A DNA stretch of 5,436 nt from assembly GCA_018241865.1 (NCBI GenBank), contig JAFECY010000300.1:1-5436 (forward strand), given 5' to 3'. Made by a program: the position numbers and the translations under genes. The notes beneath the pieces were generated by a model that did no database searches, had not been told where the DNA came from, and worked only from the letters and a program-made list of their open reading frames with translations. Shown here one piece after another: positions 4,562-5,436 of the stretch; within the stretch, counting starts at the first letter, position 1, and each line of letters starts with the position of its first letter. Origin of the DNA: Pseudomonadota bacterium (lineage in GTDB: Bacteria > Pseudomonadota > Gammaproteobacteria > Burkholderiales > Burkholderiaceae_D).

Positions 4562-5436
4562 ATTACTGATTACCGGCGGTAAGCGACTCTCCGGCGAGAT
4601 CGCCATTTCCGGTGCGAAAAATGCCGCGCTGCCGATCTTGTGCGCGGGTTTGCTGAGCGCCGATGCTGTGCAGCTCTCGAACGTGCCGCACCTGCAAGAT
4701 GTCAACACCATGCTCAAGCTGTTGCGACAGATGGGTTTGTCGATCGAGCAGGAGGGCGACAAGGTTGCGCTCAACGGCCGCAATATCGACAAGCTGGAAG
4801 CGCCCTACGACATGGTGAAAACCATGCGTGCCGCTATCCTAGTGCTGGGCCCGTTGGTGGCGCGATTTGGTGAAGCAAAGGTGTCGCTGCCCGGCGGTTG
4901 CGCCATTGGTTCGCGCCCGGTCGATCAGCACATCAAGGGCTTGCAGGCGATGGGTGCGGAAATCACCATCGAAGCCGGCTATATCCACGCCAAGGCCAAG
5001 AAGCTGAAGGGCGCGCGCGTGATGACCGACATGATTACCGTCACCGGCACCGAAAACTTGCTGATGGCGGCGACGCTGGCCGAAGGCGAGACGGTGCTGG
5101 AAAATGCCGCGCGCGAACCAGAAGTGACTGACCTTGCCAACTTGCTGGTGGCGATGGGCGCGAAGATCGACGGCATCGGTAGTGATCGCCTAGTGATTCA
5201 AGGTGTGGAGAAACTGCACGGTGCCAGCCATGCTGTGATTGCCGATCGCATCGAAACCGGTACTTTTTTGTGCGCGGTGGCGGCGGCCGGCGGCGATGTG
5301 ACCTTGACCCATACCCGCAGCGACATTCTCGACGCCGCGCTCGACAAGCTGCGCGAAGCCGGCGTGATCTTGACGTCCGGCCCGGACTGGATCCGGGTGC
5401 AGATGGCGGCGCGGCCGAAAGCGGTTAGCTTCCGCA
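4554..5436 (+). CDS. murA: MurA, UDP-N-acetylglucosamine 1-carboxyvinyltransferase (5' part)
   Basis: MurA transfers enolpyruvate from phosphoenolpyruvate to UDP-GlcNAc in the cytoplasm, the first committed step of peptidoglycan synthesis. The first 294 codons are present, about 70% of the usual roughly 418 residues; the frame is intact and runs off the window. Visible active-site features are Lys22-Asn23 in SGAKNAALP, Arg92 in VKTMRA, and the catalytic loop [13 protein letters not shown] with Cys116 (Cys115 in E. coli), the residue alkylated by fosfomycin. The GTENLLMAA stretch and DRIETGTFL are also present. The catalytic Asp305-equivalent should lie just past the end. The start ATG 4554 lies inside bolA (8-base overlap), with GAGGA (4538-4542) 11 bases upstream within bolA. 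The two genes are probably translated from one message. Confidence 0.97.
   Translation, partial: MDKLLITGGKRLSGEIAISGAKNAALPILCAGLLSADAVQLSNVPHLQDVNTMLKLLRQMGLSIEQEGDKVALNGRNIDKLEAPYDMVKTMRAAILVLGPLVARFGEAKVSLPGGCAIGSRPVDQHIKGLQAMGAEITIEAGYIHAKAKKLKGARVMTDMITVTGTENLLMAATLAEGETVLENAAREPEVTDLANLLVAMGAKIDGIGSDRLVIQGVEKLHGASHAVIADRIETGTFLCAVAAAGGDVTLTHTRSDILDAALDKLREAGVILTSGPDWIRVQMAARPKAVSFR

Noticed and set aside
4899..4901. Possible fosfomycin-resistant MurA (Cys to Asp in the active-site loop)
   Set aside because: The codon is TGC, giving the usual Cys116, so the enzyme has the ordinary fosfomycin-targeted residue.

Overview
The window is a compact, entirely plus-strand gene block from a Gram-negative bacterium. 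The gene content, the order (mlaE-mlaD-mlaA-mlaC-mlaB, an ABC-2 ATPase/permease pair, bolA/ibaG, murA) and the protein sequences fit a betaproteobacterium, most likely order Burkholderiales. Oxalobacteraceae-like is a guess from overall resemblance and moderate G+C; genus cannot be settled from the sequence alone. No mobile elements, tRNA/rRNA genes, CRISPR arrays or phage genes were seen.

Region 1 (1-2498) is the Mla retrograde phospholipid transport operon without its first gene. It holds the 3' end of mlaE (inner-membrane permease), mlaD (MCE ring protein), mlaA (outer-membrane lipoprotein), mlaC (periplasmic lipid carrier) and mlaB (cytoplasmic STAS protein). mlaF would be expected just upstream of the window. 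Together these genes remove mislocalised phospholipids from the outer leaflet of the outer membrane (MlaA), carry them across the periplasm (MlaC) and deliver them to the inner-membrane MlaFEDB machine. Unlike in E. coli, where the mla operon lacks mlaA, the mlaA gene sits inside this operon. mlaD and mlaA overlap by 4 bases. mlaC is set off by a 136-base gap containing two predicted RNA structures, and another perfect 8-bp inverted repeat spans the mlaC stop just before mlaB.

Region 2 (2499-2643) is a 145-base gap with a perfect TATAAT hexamer and, downstream of it, a short leader that can fold in two mutually exclusive ways, one ending in a run of T. It is the most likely place for an internal promoter serving the second half of the block.

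Region 3 (2644-5436) holds an ABC-2 type exporter pair (ATPase and permease overlapping by 4 bases, YadG/YadH-like, substrate unknown), a small BolA-family protein of the IbaG type, and the first 294 codons of murA, the first committed enzyme of peptidoglycan synthesis. bolA and murA overlap by 8 bases. The block therefore ties outer-membrane lipid upkeep to cell-wall precursor synthesis.

The proteins are all recognisable families. I did not find a new protein system. What deserves a second look is mainly the RNA structure at the mlaA-mlaC, mlaC-mlaB and mlaB-ABC junctions.
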